Numbered from the stretch's first letter, positions 42,801-51,236 are shown. The stretch is 64,000 bases of DNA from Lycocorax pyrrhopterus obiensis (GCA_014706295.1 JACSVZ010000016.1:340218-404217), one strand, 5' to 3'. Notes: generated from the sequence alone by a model not told the origin. Made by a program: numbers and translations.

Positions 42801-45800
42801 TTACAATGTTGCTTTACTGAAATGCTTTGCTTCTTACCATAATACTTCTTTCAATACTTGTATTTCAAATTAATAAACTTCTCATTTTCCTCACTCTCAT
42901 CTCAGGAAACCTTAAAACATTTGCCCTCCAGAAATAAAAGTAACACTTCTTTACCTATAAAACGGATATTTTATCTAATAGGCAATACAAGAAGAAAGAA
43001 AATGAGCTTTCTTCAGTTGCCCATGCTGCCCCACCATCTCTCTGAGGACTCAGCATAGTATGCTCTGGAAACCTGCACAAAAACCAGGAGAAACATTTTG
43101 CTTCCCCCTGTTTTTCTGCCTTTATGCTGCAAGGTGGCTCCAAGACCTCAAGGCTATTCGTCAGAAACAGAATCACAACTTCCCATAGTGCAAAAGGCAT
43201 CACCTATACCTGGTACACAGCACGGAGAAGGGAAATGTGCCAGTTCAGATACTGAATAGTCTGTCCACTGCAGCATAAAGCTCAATACCAGTTCATTTGT
43301 ACTGCTTTTCAGAATATAAATGAACCTGACATATCTCTGCTACTGGAGCTAGACAGCTTCCAGCAACCCAGAAAGTTTGGAAAGAGGCTCACTCTCTTTG
43401 CAACTCTGGTGAAATATATGCTGCAAACTTGTCTTTAAAAGTTCAAGGCAATGATAAATGCTTATAAAAATGAAAATATTACAGAGAAATTGCTTGTGAA
43501 AGTAAACAGAACTTAGACTGAACTAGTCTAAACAAGAAGTTCTCCTGATGCCATCCAAGGACGCTGCTGAAATCCTGTCTGGTAAACAAACCGAGAGCTC
43601 AACACACCAAAGCTGGCAGGCTGGAAATCCCACAGAACTGATGAATGAAATGGGAAAATGGCCTGTTCATCCAACCTCCTGCTTTCTGAGGGTTGTAATG
43701 TGATGCTGGAAATGAAAGGTCAAGTTCAAAGGAAGAAGCACACTTCATTGTCAGAGCTTATAAAAGGGGCTGCGCTCCTTGGTTTCACACCCTCAGCTCC
43801 CAGGACCACTTTGGATATTCCTGTGCCTCAGTCCATGCCGAGTGAAAATGAGACGACACTACCATTTCGGCTGGTTCCAGCTGAGGTCTCAGCACTGCTT
43901 AGGAGGTGGGAGCAAAGTCCTGCTGTTGCCTCTCCTCACACACATCCTCCTTCTCTTAGCTCATTTATCTCTTACCTAATTCCTATCCATTCAAAAATAC
44001 TTAATCTTAGCTGACCAACAGTTTCTGCAGCTGCACCAACACCAGCCTGAGACCAGAGAGGAGCTAAAAGCAGTCCCCTCTGAAGCTTGATGCTGGTACA
44101 AGTCCATCAGGTCTTGAAATGGCTGATCAAGCACATAGTGCAGCCTCTGCTTCTTGGCCAGCTGAGATAAGAGCACTCACACTACTTGCTATACCTGATC
44201 ATATGAGGCTTTCTTCCTTCCCCATAACAATAACCATTAAAAGACTGTTAAACATGCTTCCCTTATACCTTCTCTGCCTCAAAAGTTCTTCCTAGCTAAA
44301 AGCAAGTAAGTACATTAGAAAACAGTACTTCACTTTCCAAACACTGAGCCTTCCACTTCTCCTTTCCCCGCCCTTTGCCTCACAAGGGACAGGTTTTCTA
44401 AAGAGATGTTACCTGTGATTTGCCTTTAGACCCTACACATCAATACCTCAGTCCTTAAACATCCAAACAATTCCGCTTGCCCACTACTACCACACCAAGC
44501 TACTTCAGTCAAACACAGTTGGACAATCTCTGGGCTCTGAGACAAGTTCACTGAAGTTTTATGGTCCTGCAAGCAAGCAAGCAGCTTTAATTTACAGCAT
44601 TTCTTAGGAACACAAATGGCAGGACCACAGGAAGGAAAAAGTACCTTCAAAGTGCTTGAGGCTGTGACAAACAAGTAAATTCTGAGGAATTCCACGGCCA
44701 CAGCAGACTTCGCACTCCAGCTGTGATAACCGTAAGCTTCCATGGTGACTTAGCTGTACTTACAGGCATGGTCTTAAGCTAACAGCAGCAAAAGATGTGG
44801 TCAGAAGAGATTTATATCCTCAGGCCACAGTAAAAGTCTGCCTGCAACTCTTACTGTCACTGACGGACCTGTCCAACAGCTTCTACAGCTTACAGTAGTC
44901 TGCACTCTATCATTCAGCAGACAAATTCAGAATTAGGTCTGCCTTTACAAAGGAAGCGAGCTCCTCAAAGTCTCATCAAAACTATGATTACCCACAAAGT
45001 TGTCTTTGCTCCTTGCCCTGAGGACAAGGAAAGAGTATACATGCAGCAGCTTGCAGAAAAGATGACAAACCAAAACGACAACAACAAGCAATAGAACAAA
45101 TCAATCCTGAATACCATAATACCTGGGCTTAGTTGGAAAATTTGACACTATTTAGTCAAAGGTTTTCTGCAGGTTAACACACAGAAGGCTTACTAGCTGT
45201 AGACAGTATCTGTTTATAATCCTTGTTCTTAATATGCTTATGTTTGCATATACAAGTGGCTGGTTTCATCTTTTTCCAGCCATGCTGACACGGGAAGTGC
45301 TGTAAAACAGGGAAAACTATTAAGTAGGGACAGGAGGACATGTTCTGCTATATTCAAACAAAAATACAACCCAGTGCACCTTTCACCTTAGCATCTCTAA
45401 CATCCTGCTATAAACAAGAGTTCCCACTCCAGCACTGGAAAAGTCTTTGTATCCCTGCTCTCATCACAAACACCACCATGGAGACAGACTGTACCATCCT
45501 TCCTCCCTTTCCACATGAGACCCCTGCCACAAGTGGCGTTAATAAATCCCAAGGTTCATCCAATCTCCAGCAAGACAAATTCTTAACATTCAGCACTCCA
45601 GGTGAAGGAAAAGATCTCAAAAGGCTTATTTTTTTTCACAGCAGAATAACAGATGAGCTTAAGTCACCTGGTGCTACAGCACAGCTGAAATCTGCTTGAT
45701 ACAGAACATCAACAGGTTTAGAGGGCTCCAGGGTTTCCTGGTGTGGTCAAAAGAACCATCCCATAGCCCAGCCCCACAGTGCCTCAGCCCATGAAGCCAG

Positions 45801-48009
45801 TGGCAGTGCCAGCAGCACCTCACAGATGGAGGAAGCAGCCCCACATATGTCTGCACTTTACGTCATGGCCCTCACATACGACTGCACTTTGTCACAGGGG
45901 TTTCACAACTGGGACCAATGCAGCCAAACAATGATGGCAGATCATGTGTCTGAAAGCAGGGCAAACCAGCCAGCATGAAGAAGAGCCCTTTGAACAATGC
46001 TTCAGACACTGCACCATGCAGAGACATTTACTCTCCTTTGATACGAGTACAAGAGAAGCAACACTGAGTTGCAGCACCAGTGCTGAGCGAGCTTTTGCAC
46101 CCCCACAGCCGCACCGTGCTTGTCCATGCTGCAGAGACAAGGTGAGCACAAAGCAGGTGATGGCAGAGTAACTAACCTGGTATTTCTAAGCAGAAATACA
46201 TGACACAACAGTCCAAGAGTTACACAGGAGCTTAATGGCTACAAAGAAAAATCATGCTGCTACAATAAAAATAGTACAGAAAAGGGAAACTCCCTATGGG
46301 TGGTTCCCAGTCTAAGGTTGAAGGGAACCTTCACATCTTCTCTTACAGTAACAATACAGAGGAACTACAGTTGTGGTTGTAGTTGCAGAATGTTGTTACT
46401 GCCCCTAAAAAACGGTGTTATTGTTCCAGGATGCACCACAGAGGGGTAAAATATGACTGGGCCAAGGGAATCTGGGTGGAAAGGACTGTTACCTTACCAG
46501 GAAGGCAAAGCAGGACAGACAAAGCTGGGAACAAAGAGTAACCAGCTGTAAGATCACTGCTTGACCAGACAGAAAGCCAAATATTGCTATATAGCTACAG
46601 AAAGGTAAAACACCACAGTGCAAGATGGGGAAAATTAGGATGCACAAAAAGGATGGGAAGATGCTGAGGGAGGCACATACAATGACTGTAGGAAATAACA
46701 AGAGCTGCACCTTCCAAAGCAGAGCTCTGATGATGAGATAGTGACTTGTGCCAAGTACAACAGGACCACGGAGGAGGGAGGTGTTGGAAGGTGATAATGG
46801 AACAATGTGACAGGGATCTATGGCTGGGATGTGCAGAGGTTCTCAGGGAAGGCATGGGGAGGTGAAGAAGGAGCCTGTGGCAATGGTGACGTGGGGAGAA
46901 AAGGGGAGATGCTGCTTCATGGAGTGAAGATGCCCTTAAGGATTCAAATACCAGGTAAATGGGGCAGCACTAGGGAGTAGGAGCCCAAATCTGACCTCCA
47001 TGATTCCAAGAAAATATTACAGGGAAAGAGGGTAAGGAAGGCAAGAGGTAAGACAGGGTCCTGCTGAGCCTGGGTACACTGATCACTGAGCTGGGTAAAG
47101 CTCCCTGGAAGGTCTGAACTTGGGCACTGGGAAGAAGGTGGCCTAAGCTGGGCTACTGGGGAGGGGAACTGGAGAGGTTCAGAGAGGCGGTTTGGGGATG
47201 GCACCTGCCGGGCGGTCGGGGGCAACTCCAGGAGCCCCTGAGGGCAATTTGTGGGGCGCTGGCGGACGTTGAAGGGCATTTAGGGGGCAGCTGTTAACGG
47301 GCACCTGAGAAACAGTTCATTACGGGGATCGCTGAGGGGCATTTTGGAGTTCACAAGTGCCTGGAAAGCTCTTGGGGGTGTTGTTGGCAGGAGGTCTCTG
47401 CTGTGTGGGTTGGAGATCGCCAGCAGGACCCTGAGGGGCGGTTCGGCTGTCACCGAAAACGACGGGGTAAATAAAACTTTCTACCATAAGCACTATTTGT
47501 TACAATTAAAGATTTTCCCAACAGGGGGAAAGGGGAAATGGCCGAGTCCTGAGGGGCGCTTTGGCGGATGTGAGGTGGTCACCGGCTAGATCCCAGAGGG
47601 GTTGTTGTGAGGGGAGAGGAGCAGGATGTGTGGGGGATCGCCGACAGCTCCCTGAGGGACGGGCTCGGTGGCAGGCCGCCGGGGAAAGCTTCGGGGGTCT
47701 CTGGCAACTCCCAAAGCGGCGGCCCGGGCTGGCGGCGGCGCGGACCGTGCCGGGCGGGAGGGAGAGGCGGCGGCACCGAGCGCAACGCGGAGGCAGCGCC
47801 GGCCGCAGCGCCGCCAGGAGCCCGAGGCCCTGCCCGCGGCCCCCTCCCGCCGCACGCACCTTCTGGCGGATCTGCCCGGACGTCGAGACTTTGCGGATGA
47901 GCTTCTGCAGGGAGCCGGGCTCCTGCTCCGGCTCGCTGTCCGACGACTCCTCGGGCGCGGCGCCGGCGGCCGGCTCCGGCTGTGTCTGCTCAGCCCCCGC
48001 CGCCGCCAT
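710..48009 (-). CDS. DGKD: Diacylglycerol kinase delta, exons 1-23 of the coding region (3' end outside window)
   Basis: A type II diacylglycerol kinase, which phosphorylates diacylglycerol to phosphatidic acid at membranes and so damps PKC signalling. I joined 23 minus-strand exons, all GT-AG and in frame, giving about 945 residues. Domain order: acidic/Ser tail 1-50, PH domain about 53-145, C1A about 162-213, C1B about 234-285, DAGKc catalytic domain about 315-445 with GGDGSVG at 376-382, a low-complexity linker about 480-740, and the accessory catalytic domain from about 745. The family is usually about 1,200 residues and ends in a SAM oligomerisation domain; that end lies left of position 1. 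The start at 48,009 matches the family N-terminus and has a good Kozak context (A at -3, G at +4). Delta is chosen over eta or kappa from residue-level similarity as I remember the family, and from linkage to SAG. No frameshift or stop is seen. Confidence 0.97.
1237..1350 (-). CDS. DGKD: DGKD exon 22: accessory catalytic domain
   Basis: 38 codons, residues 863-900: [19 protein letters not shown], then [19 protein letters not shown]. Acceptor GTGGCAG, donor GTATCA, phase 0. Confidence 0.97.
1945..2052 (-). CDS. DGKD: DGKD exon 21: accessory catalytic domain
   Basis: 36 codons, residues 827-862: [18 protein letters not shown], then [18 protein letters not shown]. IPSYAGGxNxWG is a DAGKa signature. 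Acceptor GTGCAG, donor GTGAGT. Confidence 0.97.
2806..2902 (-). CDS. DGKD: DGKD exon 20: accessory catalytic domain
   Basis: Residues 794-826: [20 protein letters not shown], then [12 protein letters not shown]. Acceptor CCTTAG, donor GTGAGG. Confidence 0.96.
3641..3751 (-). CDS. DGKD: DGKD exon 19: start of accessory catalytic domain
   Basis: Residues 757-793: [20 protein letters not shown], then [25 protein letters not shown] is the hallmark start of the DAGKa domain, which packs on the catalytic domain. The Cys in ECYTEK replaces a Tyr that I recall in mammals. Acceptor TTGGCAG, donor GTGAGT. Confidence 0.96.
3813..3940 (-). mobile_element. Old CR1 LINE fragment in DGKD intron 18
   Basis: ACACAGAATCAGAAAAATTT followed by AGGTTGGAAAAGCCCACCAA matches an antisense CR1 3' terminus; what follows is diverged and the 5' boundary is unclear. 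It takes up a large part of this roughly 300-bp intron between exons 18 and 19. Confidence 0.75.
4052..4148 (-). CDS. DGKD: DGKD exon 18: linker to accessory domain
   Basis: Residues 725-756: [20 protein letters not shown], then [11 protein letters not shown]. Acceptor CTACAG, donor GTGAGT. The downstream intron (3,752-4,051) is about 300 bp and largely CR1-derived. Confidence 0.95.
5112..5240 (-). CDS. DGKD: DGKD exon 17: linker, conserved Ser-rich segment
   Basis: Residues 682-724: [19 protein letters not shown], then [12 protein letters not shown]. Acceptor TTTACAG, donor GTAAGT. Codons at both ends are split with the neighbouring exons. Confidence 0.95.
5970..6131 (-). CDS. DGKD: DGKD exon 16: variable linker
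   Basis: Residues 628-681: [15 protein letters not shown] is conserved, then a variable part rich in Ser, Glu and Asp, ending [14 protein letters not shown]. Acceptor ATACAG, donor GTACTG. Serines near basic residues make it a plausible phosphorylation region (inference). Confidence 0.93.
7997..8270 (-). CDS. DGKD: DGKD exon 15: Ser/Pro/acidic linker, longest exon in window
   Basis: 91 codons plus one base, residues 537-627. It starts [15 protein letters not shown], continues through [14 protein letters not shown] and a Gly/Ser/Asp-rich patch, then the conserved helix [19 protein letters not shown]. This is the insert that splits the catalytic region in type II kinases. Acceptor ATGTAG, donor GTAACC. 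Confidence 0.95.
8425..8524 (-). CDS. DGKD: DGKD exon 14: helical linker segment
   Basis: Residues 503-536: [19 protein letters not shown], then the acidic [14 protein letters not shown]. Acceptor TCTAG, donor GTAAAA. Predicted to be helical; no catalytic motif. Confidence 0.95.
8613..8707 (-). CDS. DGKD: DGKD exon 13: helical linker segment
   Basis: 31 codons plus two bases, residues 472-502: [19 protein letters not shown], then [12 protein letters not shown]. Acceptor CAACAG, donor GTGAGT. The following intron is only 88 bp, the shortest in the gene. Confidence 0.95.
9270..9354 (-). CDS. DGKD: DGKD exon 12: end of DAGKc domain and acidic linker start
   Basis: Residues 443-471: [14 protein letters not shown], then a Ser/Thr/acidic stretch [14 protein letters not shown]. 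Acceptor CAACAG, donor GTACCT. Confidence 0.95.
10071..10210 (-). CDS. DGKD: DGKD exon 11: catalytic domain [10 protein letters not shown] motif
   Basis: 46 codons plus two bases, residues 397-442. [20 protein letters not shown] is the second signature of DAG kinases; the helix [17 protein letters not shown] follows. Acceptor ATGCAG, donor GTGAGT. Confidence 0.97.
10949..11057 (-). CDS. DGKD: DGKD exon 10: ATP-binding GGDG motif
   Basis: Residues 360-396. [18 protein letters not shown] holds the GGDGxxG motif at 376-382 that marks active DAG and sphingosine kinases. All the glycines are present, so the enzyme should be catalytically competent. Acceptor CTGTAG, donor GTACCT. Confidence 0.97.
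13093..13255 (-). CDS. DGKD: DGKD exon 9: start of DAG kinase catalytic domain
   Basis: Residues 306-359. It contains [16 protein letters not shown], the conserved first strand and nucleotide-side loop of the DAGKc fold, then [17 protein letters not shown]. Acceptor AACAG, donor GTAGGC. The last codon (Gly360) is split with exon 10. Confidence 0.97.
13775..13877 (-). CDS. DGKD: DGKD exon 8: end of C1B and linker to kinase domain
   Basis: 34 codons plus one base, residues 272-305. [18 protein letters not shown] finishes C1B, then [15 protein letters not shown] leads to the catalytic domain. Acceptor TTTCCAG, donor GTAAGT. Confidence 0.95.
14412..14422. repeat. C homopolymer, 11 bp
   Basis: An uninterrupted run of 11 C on the plus strand in DGKD intron 7. 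Likely length-variable and error-prone in sequencing. Confidence 0.9.
14936..15061 (-). CDS. DGKD: DGKD exon 7: most of second C1 zinc finger
   Basis: 42 codons, residues 230-271. His234 in [11 protein letters not shown] starts C1[11 protein letters not shown] and WRCLWCKAM carry its cysteines. Acceptor TTTGCAG, donor GTGAGT, phase 0. Confidence 0.96.
15585..15691 (-). CDS. DGKD: DGKD exon 6: end of C1A and spacer
   Basis: Residues 194-229: [20 protein letters not shown] completes the C1A zinc ligands, followed by the spacer KDIIEDEDG. Acceptor CCCTAG. The first codon is split with exon 5 (G|TG). Donor GTAGGT. Confidence 0.96.
16242..16374 (-). CDS. DGKD: DGKD exon 5: first C1 zinc finger, N-terminal part
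   Basis: 44 codons plus one base, residues 150-193. His162, then [12 protein letters not shown] and HGLSCE, supply zinc ligands of C1A (H...C-X7-C-X2-C). C1 domains of this class mostly support localisation and catalysis and do not bind phorbol ester strongly. Acceptor CATCAG, donor GTAAGC. Confidence 0.96.
17186..17290 (-). CDS. DGKD: DGKD exon 4: C-terminal helix of PH domain
   Basis: 35 codons, residues 115-149. It contains [17 protein letters not shown] and then [11 protein letters not shown], the Trp-containing C-terminal helix that closes a PH domain. Acceptor CTTCAG, donor GTAATA, phase 0. It sits 14.4 kb downstream of exon 3. Confidence 0.96.
17291..31650 (-). other. DGKD: DGKD intron 3 (14.4 kb)
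   Basis: No exon-like coding block on either strand and no CR1-type words noticed. It contains short homopolymer runs, a G-rich patch at 22,367-22,387 and the TA/CA microsatellite near 31,200. Open frames here are short and lack family motifs. Confidence 0.65.
31201..31245. repeat. (TA)/(CA) microsatellite
   Basis: TATATATAGCATGCATATAT followed by an interrupted CA run (one CAGA break). It lies 406-450 bp downstream of DGKD exon 3 in intron 3. Confidence 0.85.
31651..31731 (-). CDS. DGKD: DGKD exon 3: middle of PH domain
   Basis: 27 codons, residues 88-114, from SIIFDEVDL to KNVNNSFT. Acceptor TTTCCAG, donor GTAGGA, phase 0. The acidic DEVDLTDAS strand and loop continues the PH fold started in exon 2. 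Confidence 0.96.
32404..32514 (-). CDS. DGKD: DGKD exon 2: N-terminal half of PH domain
   Basis: 37 codons, residues 51-87. It begins [11 protein letters not shown] and contains [17 protein letters not shown], the classical first beta-strands and basic phosphoinositide-facing loop of a PH domain. Acceptor TTGTAG, donor GTAAGA, phase 0 on both sides. It is separated from exon 1 by 15.3 kb. Confidence 0.96.
32515..47859 (-). other. DGKD: DGKD intron 1 (15.3 kb)
   Basis: Mostly AT-leaning unique sequence. Includes a G/T-rich patch at about 42,175-42,250, a T run near 35,518-35,528 and the GC-rich degenerate repeat at 47,221-47,705. In mammals an alternative first exon gives the shorter delta-1 form; I could not identify one here. 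Confidence 0.65.
47221..47705. repeat. Degenerate GC-rich tandem repeat, period about 100 bp
   Basis: A core close to CTGAGGGGC recurs at 47,238, 47,332, 47,431, 47,549 and 47,652, spaced 94, 99, 118 and 103 bp apart. Copies of GGGATCGC or GGAGATCGC lie just before it at about 47,325, 47,412 and 47,634. GGCAACTCC occurs at both 47,221 and about 47,704. It lies in the 5' end of DGKD intron 1, at the edge of the CpG island. The units are diverged, so the exact copy number is uncertain. Confidence 0.55.
47860..48009 (-). CDS. DGKD: DGKD exon 1: start codon and acidic N-terminal tail
   Basis: Codes residues 1-50, beginning [10 protein letters not shown] and ending STSGQIRQK, phase 0, donor GTGCGT. 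It holds the conserved blocks EESSDSEPE and [14 protein letters not shown] of the long (delta-2-like) isoform. The start context is GCAGCATGG. No ATG occurs on the minus strand between 48,010 and 48,310, so ribosomes reading the leader would meet this start first. The Pro-rich run known from the mammalian exon is mostly missing here. Confidence 0.95.
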
Positions 48010-48101
48010 GCTGCACGGACCGGCGGCGCGCCCGGCGCCCCCTACCGGCCCCGCGCGCGCGGCGCCCCCCAGCGGCGGCCGCGTCACAGGGCGGCGGCGG
48101 A

Positions 48102-48130
48102 GGGGCGGGAGGGGCCGGGGCGGGGAAGGG
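48102..48130 (+). promoter_or_regulatory. G-quadruplex motif upstream of DGKD start
   Basis: Six runs of three or four G separated by one or two bases lie on the plus strand (the template strand for DGKD), about 95-120 bp upstream of the start codon. This satisfies the standard four-run G4 rule with spare runs, and it overlaps Sp1-type boxes. Confidence 0.7.
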
Positions 48131-48331
48131 CCCGGCCGCCGTAACGGGACGGTCACGGCCGCCCTGCTCCTCCGCAGCTCGCTGCGAACCGCCCGAGCGC
48201 CGGTCGCACCGGCCCAGCCGTGGCTCCTTGGAGCCTAGGCAAAGGTGTTCAGCGCAGCACTCCCTGCTGAGGCGAGCCCGACAGCCCGGACAGCGGTCCC
48301 CGTTTCTCCCCATTCTTTGTGGCTACTGCAG

Positions 48332-48515
48332 CACAGCATCACAGAATCATTCGGGTTGGAAAACACTTCTGACATGATCGAGTCCAACCTATAACCGAAC
48401 ACCACCTTGTCAGCCAGACCAGAGCACTGAGTGCCACGTCCCGTCGCTCCTTGAACACCTCCACGGACGAGGACTCCACCACCTCCCTGGGCAAGCCCTC
48501 CCCGTGTTCCAGGAT
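48332..48515 (-). mobile_element. CR1 LINE 3'-end fragment in the DGKD upstream region
   Basis: On the plus strand it starts with CACAGAATCATTCGGGTTGG, the reverse complement of the CR1 3' end (TTCTATGATTCT-type tail preceded by CCAACCC). The body continues with the GACTCCACCACCTCCCTGGG segment typical of avian CR1. The element is therefore on the minus strand, the same direction as DGKD. It lies about 325-505 bp upstream of the start codon. No ORF remains. Confidence 0.85.
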
Positions 48516-48700
48516 TTAATGAAATGCTGCGAACACACCCCCCCGCCCCGAAGGGCACTGCAGGGGCGCTGAGGCCGCGGGACCCCGCTGAGGGCGAGGG
48601 CCGGGCCGCTCCCGCTGCCGAGCCCGCCCCGGGCCCGGGGCCGCAGCACCCCCGGCCCGGCCCCACCCCACCCCATTCGCAATGGCCAGGTAACTCCCCC

Positions 48701-51142
48701 CGCCTCCCTAACACCCATCAGCTACGGGCAGTGCAGCGTTCCCGCTGGGATCTCACGGAGATGTGCGAGGGGACAGCATCTGTTACCAAACCCGTCCTGT
48801 CATGTATTTGCTCTAAGCTGTCTTCAAACAAAGCAGGTCCAGAGATGCCATCGCTCCCAGAGCGCATCCCTCTCCTGAGCTAGCAAGCTCTCTACAAACG
48901 GAGTCCCACCACATCAAAGCCACGGAGTCAGGAAATTGGATCTGCTCTCCCCTAGCTGTAAATAGGAGGAGCAGGCCACAGGTCTGACTCGGTAGATCAA
49001 CATAATTCCAGAACCAGAACAAAGGGAAGATAAAAGGCAAACAGTTCTAGCTAGAGACCTATTTTCTGCTGACAGCAGTCAGCATCTGCTGGCTGAAGGG
49101 CCAGGGAACAAAAGTCCAGCTTGTCCTGCAGGACAGGGAACTGCAGGGACCAGCAGAAAGCCCTCATTGCTCTCTGAGCAAATGTCCAGCATGAGCTAAA
49201 CAGTGTCTCAAAGTGCTGTCCCAAGCCCAGAAAAAAAGAACAGATTTAAGAACCATTTAACAACTATTTCCTCCCCACCGCACAAGAGTGCACTGTGATT
49301 TTGTCATGCTTAGCTTACAGAAGTCATCACCACAGCTGAATTTGAGAGGAAAGTCAGGCAGCAACAGGGGCCCCTCACAAAGTTGACATATAAGAAATTT
49401 TTTAAAAAGAAGAAAAAAGAAGGAATCAGATCTCTGAGTTTACTAGTCCCATACTTACAGGTCCAGTAGCCAGAAACACTGAAGGGAACACCTCTCTGAA
49501 GAAAGATGCACTTTGAAGCACGACAGGGGAAACCCTATTCCCCCTCCTTCTCTTAGATCTTTCAAGGATTTTCTGAACGCCTGCTCTCCAAGACCAGCAT
49601 ATTCACAACCAACAATTTGTTCGACCTTACTGTATCTTCTGTGTGTTCCCAAGCCACCAACAAATTAATAACAAAAATAGCAGGGAAAAGCCTTTCCAGA
49701 CATCCGCGTACAAATGCCTGACCCTCCCCCAAAGCTGAAATCACACAGAAATTATCCTGATCACAAACACCTGGAGCTGGCTGGGTTCCTTTAGCAGCAA
49801 AGCACCCAGTGCAGAGCAAACATTGTGCCTCTTGCAATTCAAGCTAAGGTGAGACACCTGTGACTAATGGACAGCACTGAGAAACAGGTGTATTGGGGAG
49901 AGCACTGATGGAACCCTGAAGTCAGCTGTGGTCTTAATTAACTGCTTCCAGCATCTTAATCAAGACCAGTTTACAGAAGCAGAAGGATGAAGTATGAAGT
50001 TCGTAATTCCATTTTCCAGAGTGTAGGGTGGGAAACATAAGTCTGTATTAATAAATGTGGGCCCTGCATTCAGACTTCCCAGGAGAATTTAAACCAGGGA
50101 CACTGAAAAGCAGATTTAAAGCAAAAATGAGAAAAAGAAAACACCCATTGTTTTACACGCAAAATGTAATTAGTTCATGCAACTCACTTCAGCAAAAACC
50201 TAAGTGAAATTCAGGAAAAGATCTGACATTTACATGGATAATAACAAAGTTTGCAGAATGCAATCTCAGTTCTTAGAGCATAAACCAACTGCTGGCAGAT
50301 AGATGTTGGGAAAGGCTCCTCAGCTTATGGCTGTGCCATAATTTCCTCCTTGCACCCTCTTTTGAAGTAGTTGCCTACAGGAAACTAGAATAAATACAAG
50401 CTCTGTCTGGACTTGTATTTCTGTTTGGGGTTGTATATAGGGAGCTTTAAGCAATTCATGGACAGTGCACATTTATCTCATCTTTAATAACGTGGTTGTT
50501 AAGCATATTGCTAGAAAGTTAATATTGTGTATCAGCATTGTCTCTGCTATGGGAGACAACTTGCGAGACATTTACTGGTACAGAAAGTGAATGTAAAAGC
50601 CACATGGGGACAGTGCAAGCACTGAAAAAATTCACTGGCTGAATTTGGTAAAGCATCAACACAAAAGCAACCAGAAGGAAATAAAATCAGTTTGGTACAG
50701 TCTGCTGAGAAACTTTGATGAATCATCCACAGCTGCAAGTCAGCCTTCCAGGCTAGGATTTGGTTCACTGGCACTTCAAAGTCACAGACTCTGACACTGA
50801 ATAAGTCCAGGCAGGCTGCATAAACCCTCATTTAAGCTCTCACCAGTGCTGAAAGCAACCAACCTTTTTATTAGGCAGCCCTGAAAGCAGAAGTCATGAC
50901 ATGGCAGCCGTCCTGTCCTCTGGTAGCTCAAGTAAGCATCAGGTGCTGTGTTTGCCACATTCCTCCAGAGGTGACTCTTGTAATAAGCAATAGAGATTCT
51001 TGATGTCATGTCCACTGACCTCAGGGCTAATCCCTGGAAGATCATGCATGAACCGAGAACATGCAGATTTACTAGAAACTTAGGTCCTACATTTCTAATT
51101 GAAGCCAGACAACACAGCTTCCCTGTCAGCCTGTTCTTTTAA
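48701..51142. other. SAG-DGKD intergenic stretch
   Basis: Holds the presumed SAG 3' UTR at its right end and distal DGKD upstream sequence at its left. No coding exon, tRNA or recognisable repeat was found; base composition returns to AT-leaning left of about 51,000 and right of about 48,900. Confidence 0.7.
50867..50872 (-). terminator. SAG: Candidate SAG polyadenylation signal AATAAA
   Basis: AATAAA on the minus strand about 270 bp past the stop codon. An ATTAAA variant also directly follows the stop (51,143-51,138), and another lies at 50,488-50,483. Which one is used cannot be told from sequence. Confidence 0.35.
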
Positions 51143-51236
51143 TCACTCATCAGCTGAGGGTGAATTCTTGTCCTCTTCATCAGGTGTCGTTTTTAGCTGC
51201 TGACGAGCAAACTCCTCGAATACCAGCTCTGCTTCA
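51143..51236 (-). CDS. SAG: SAG last coding exon: C-tail and stop
   Basis: One base completing a codon, then [20 protein letters not shown] and [10 protein letters not shown], then TGA (51,145-51,143). FEEFAR carries the Arg that closes the polar core in the resting state. Acceptor TTGCAG. The tail is acidic, as in other S-arrestins. Confidence 0.96.

Larger units (their letters stand above)
47590..48700 (-). promoter_or_regulatory. DGKD: CpG-island promoter region of DGKD
   Basis: The sequence around exon 1 is very rich in G+C and in CpG, unlike the AT-leaning sequence on both sides. It contains GGGCGG/CCGCCC (Sp1-type) boxes near 48,100-48,125 and a GCGC-rich run near 48,050. No TATA box is evident, as is usual for housekeeping-type promoters. 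The transcription start is not determinable but should lie at or above 48,010. A CR1 fragment at 48,332-48,515 interrupts the distal part. Confidence 0.85.

Noticed and set aside
48010..48156. In-frame extension of the DGKD N-terminus up to 48,156
   Set aside because: The frame stays open, but the codon at 48,156 is GTG, not ATG, and no ATG occurs on the minus strand between 48,010 and 48,310. The family start at 48,009 has a good Kozak context.
47561..48238. 225-codon plus-strand open frame across DGKD exon 1
   Set aside because: Long open frames on several strands and frames are expected in such GC-rich DNA. The composition is Arg/Gly/Ala/Pro filler and no domain is visible.
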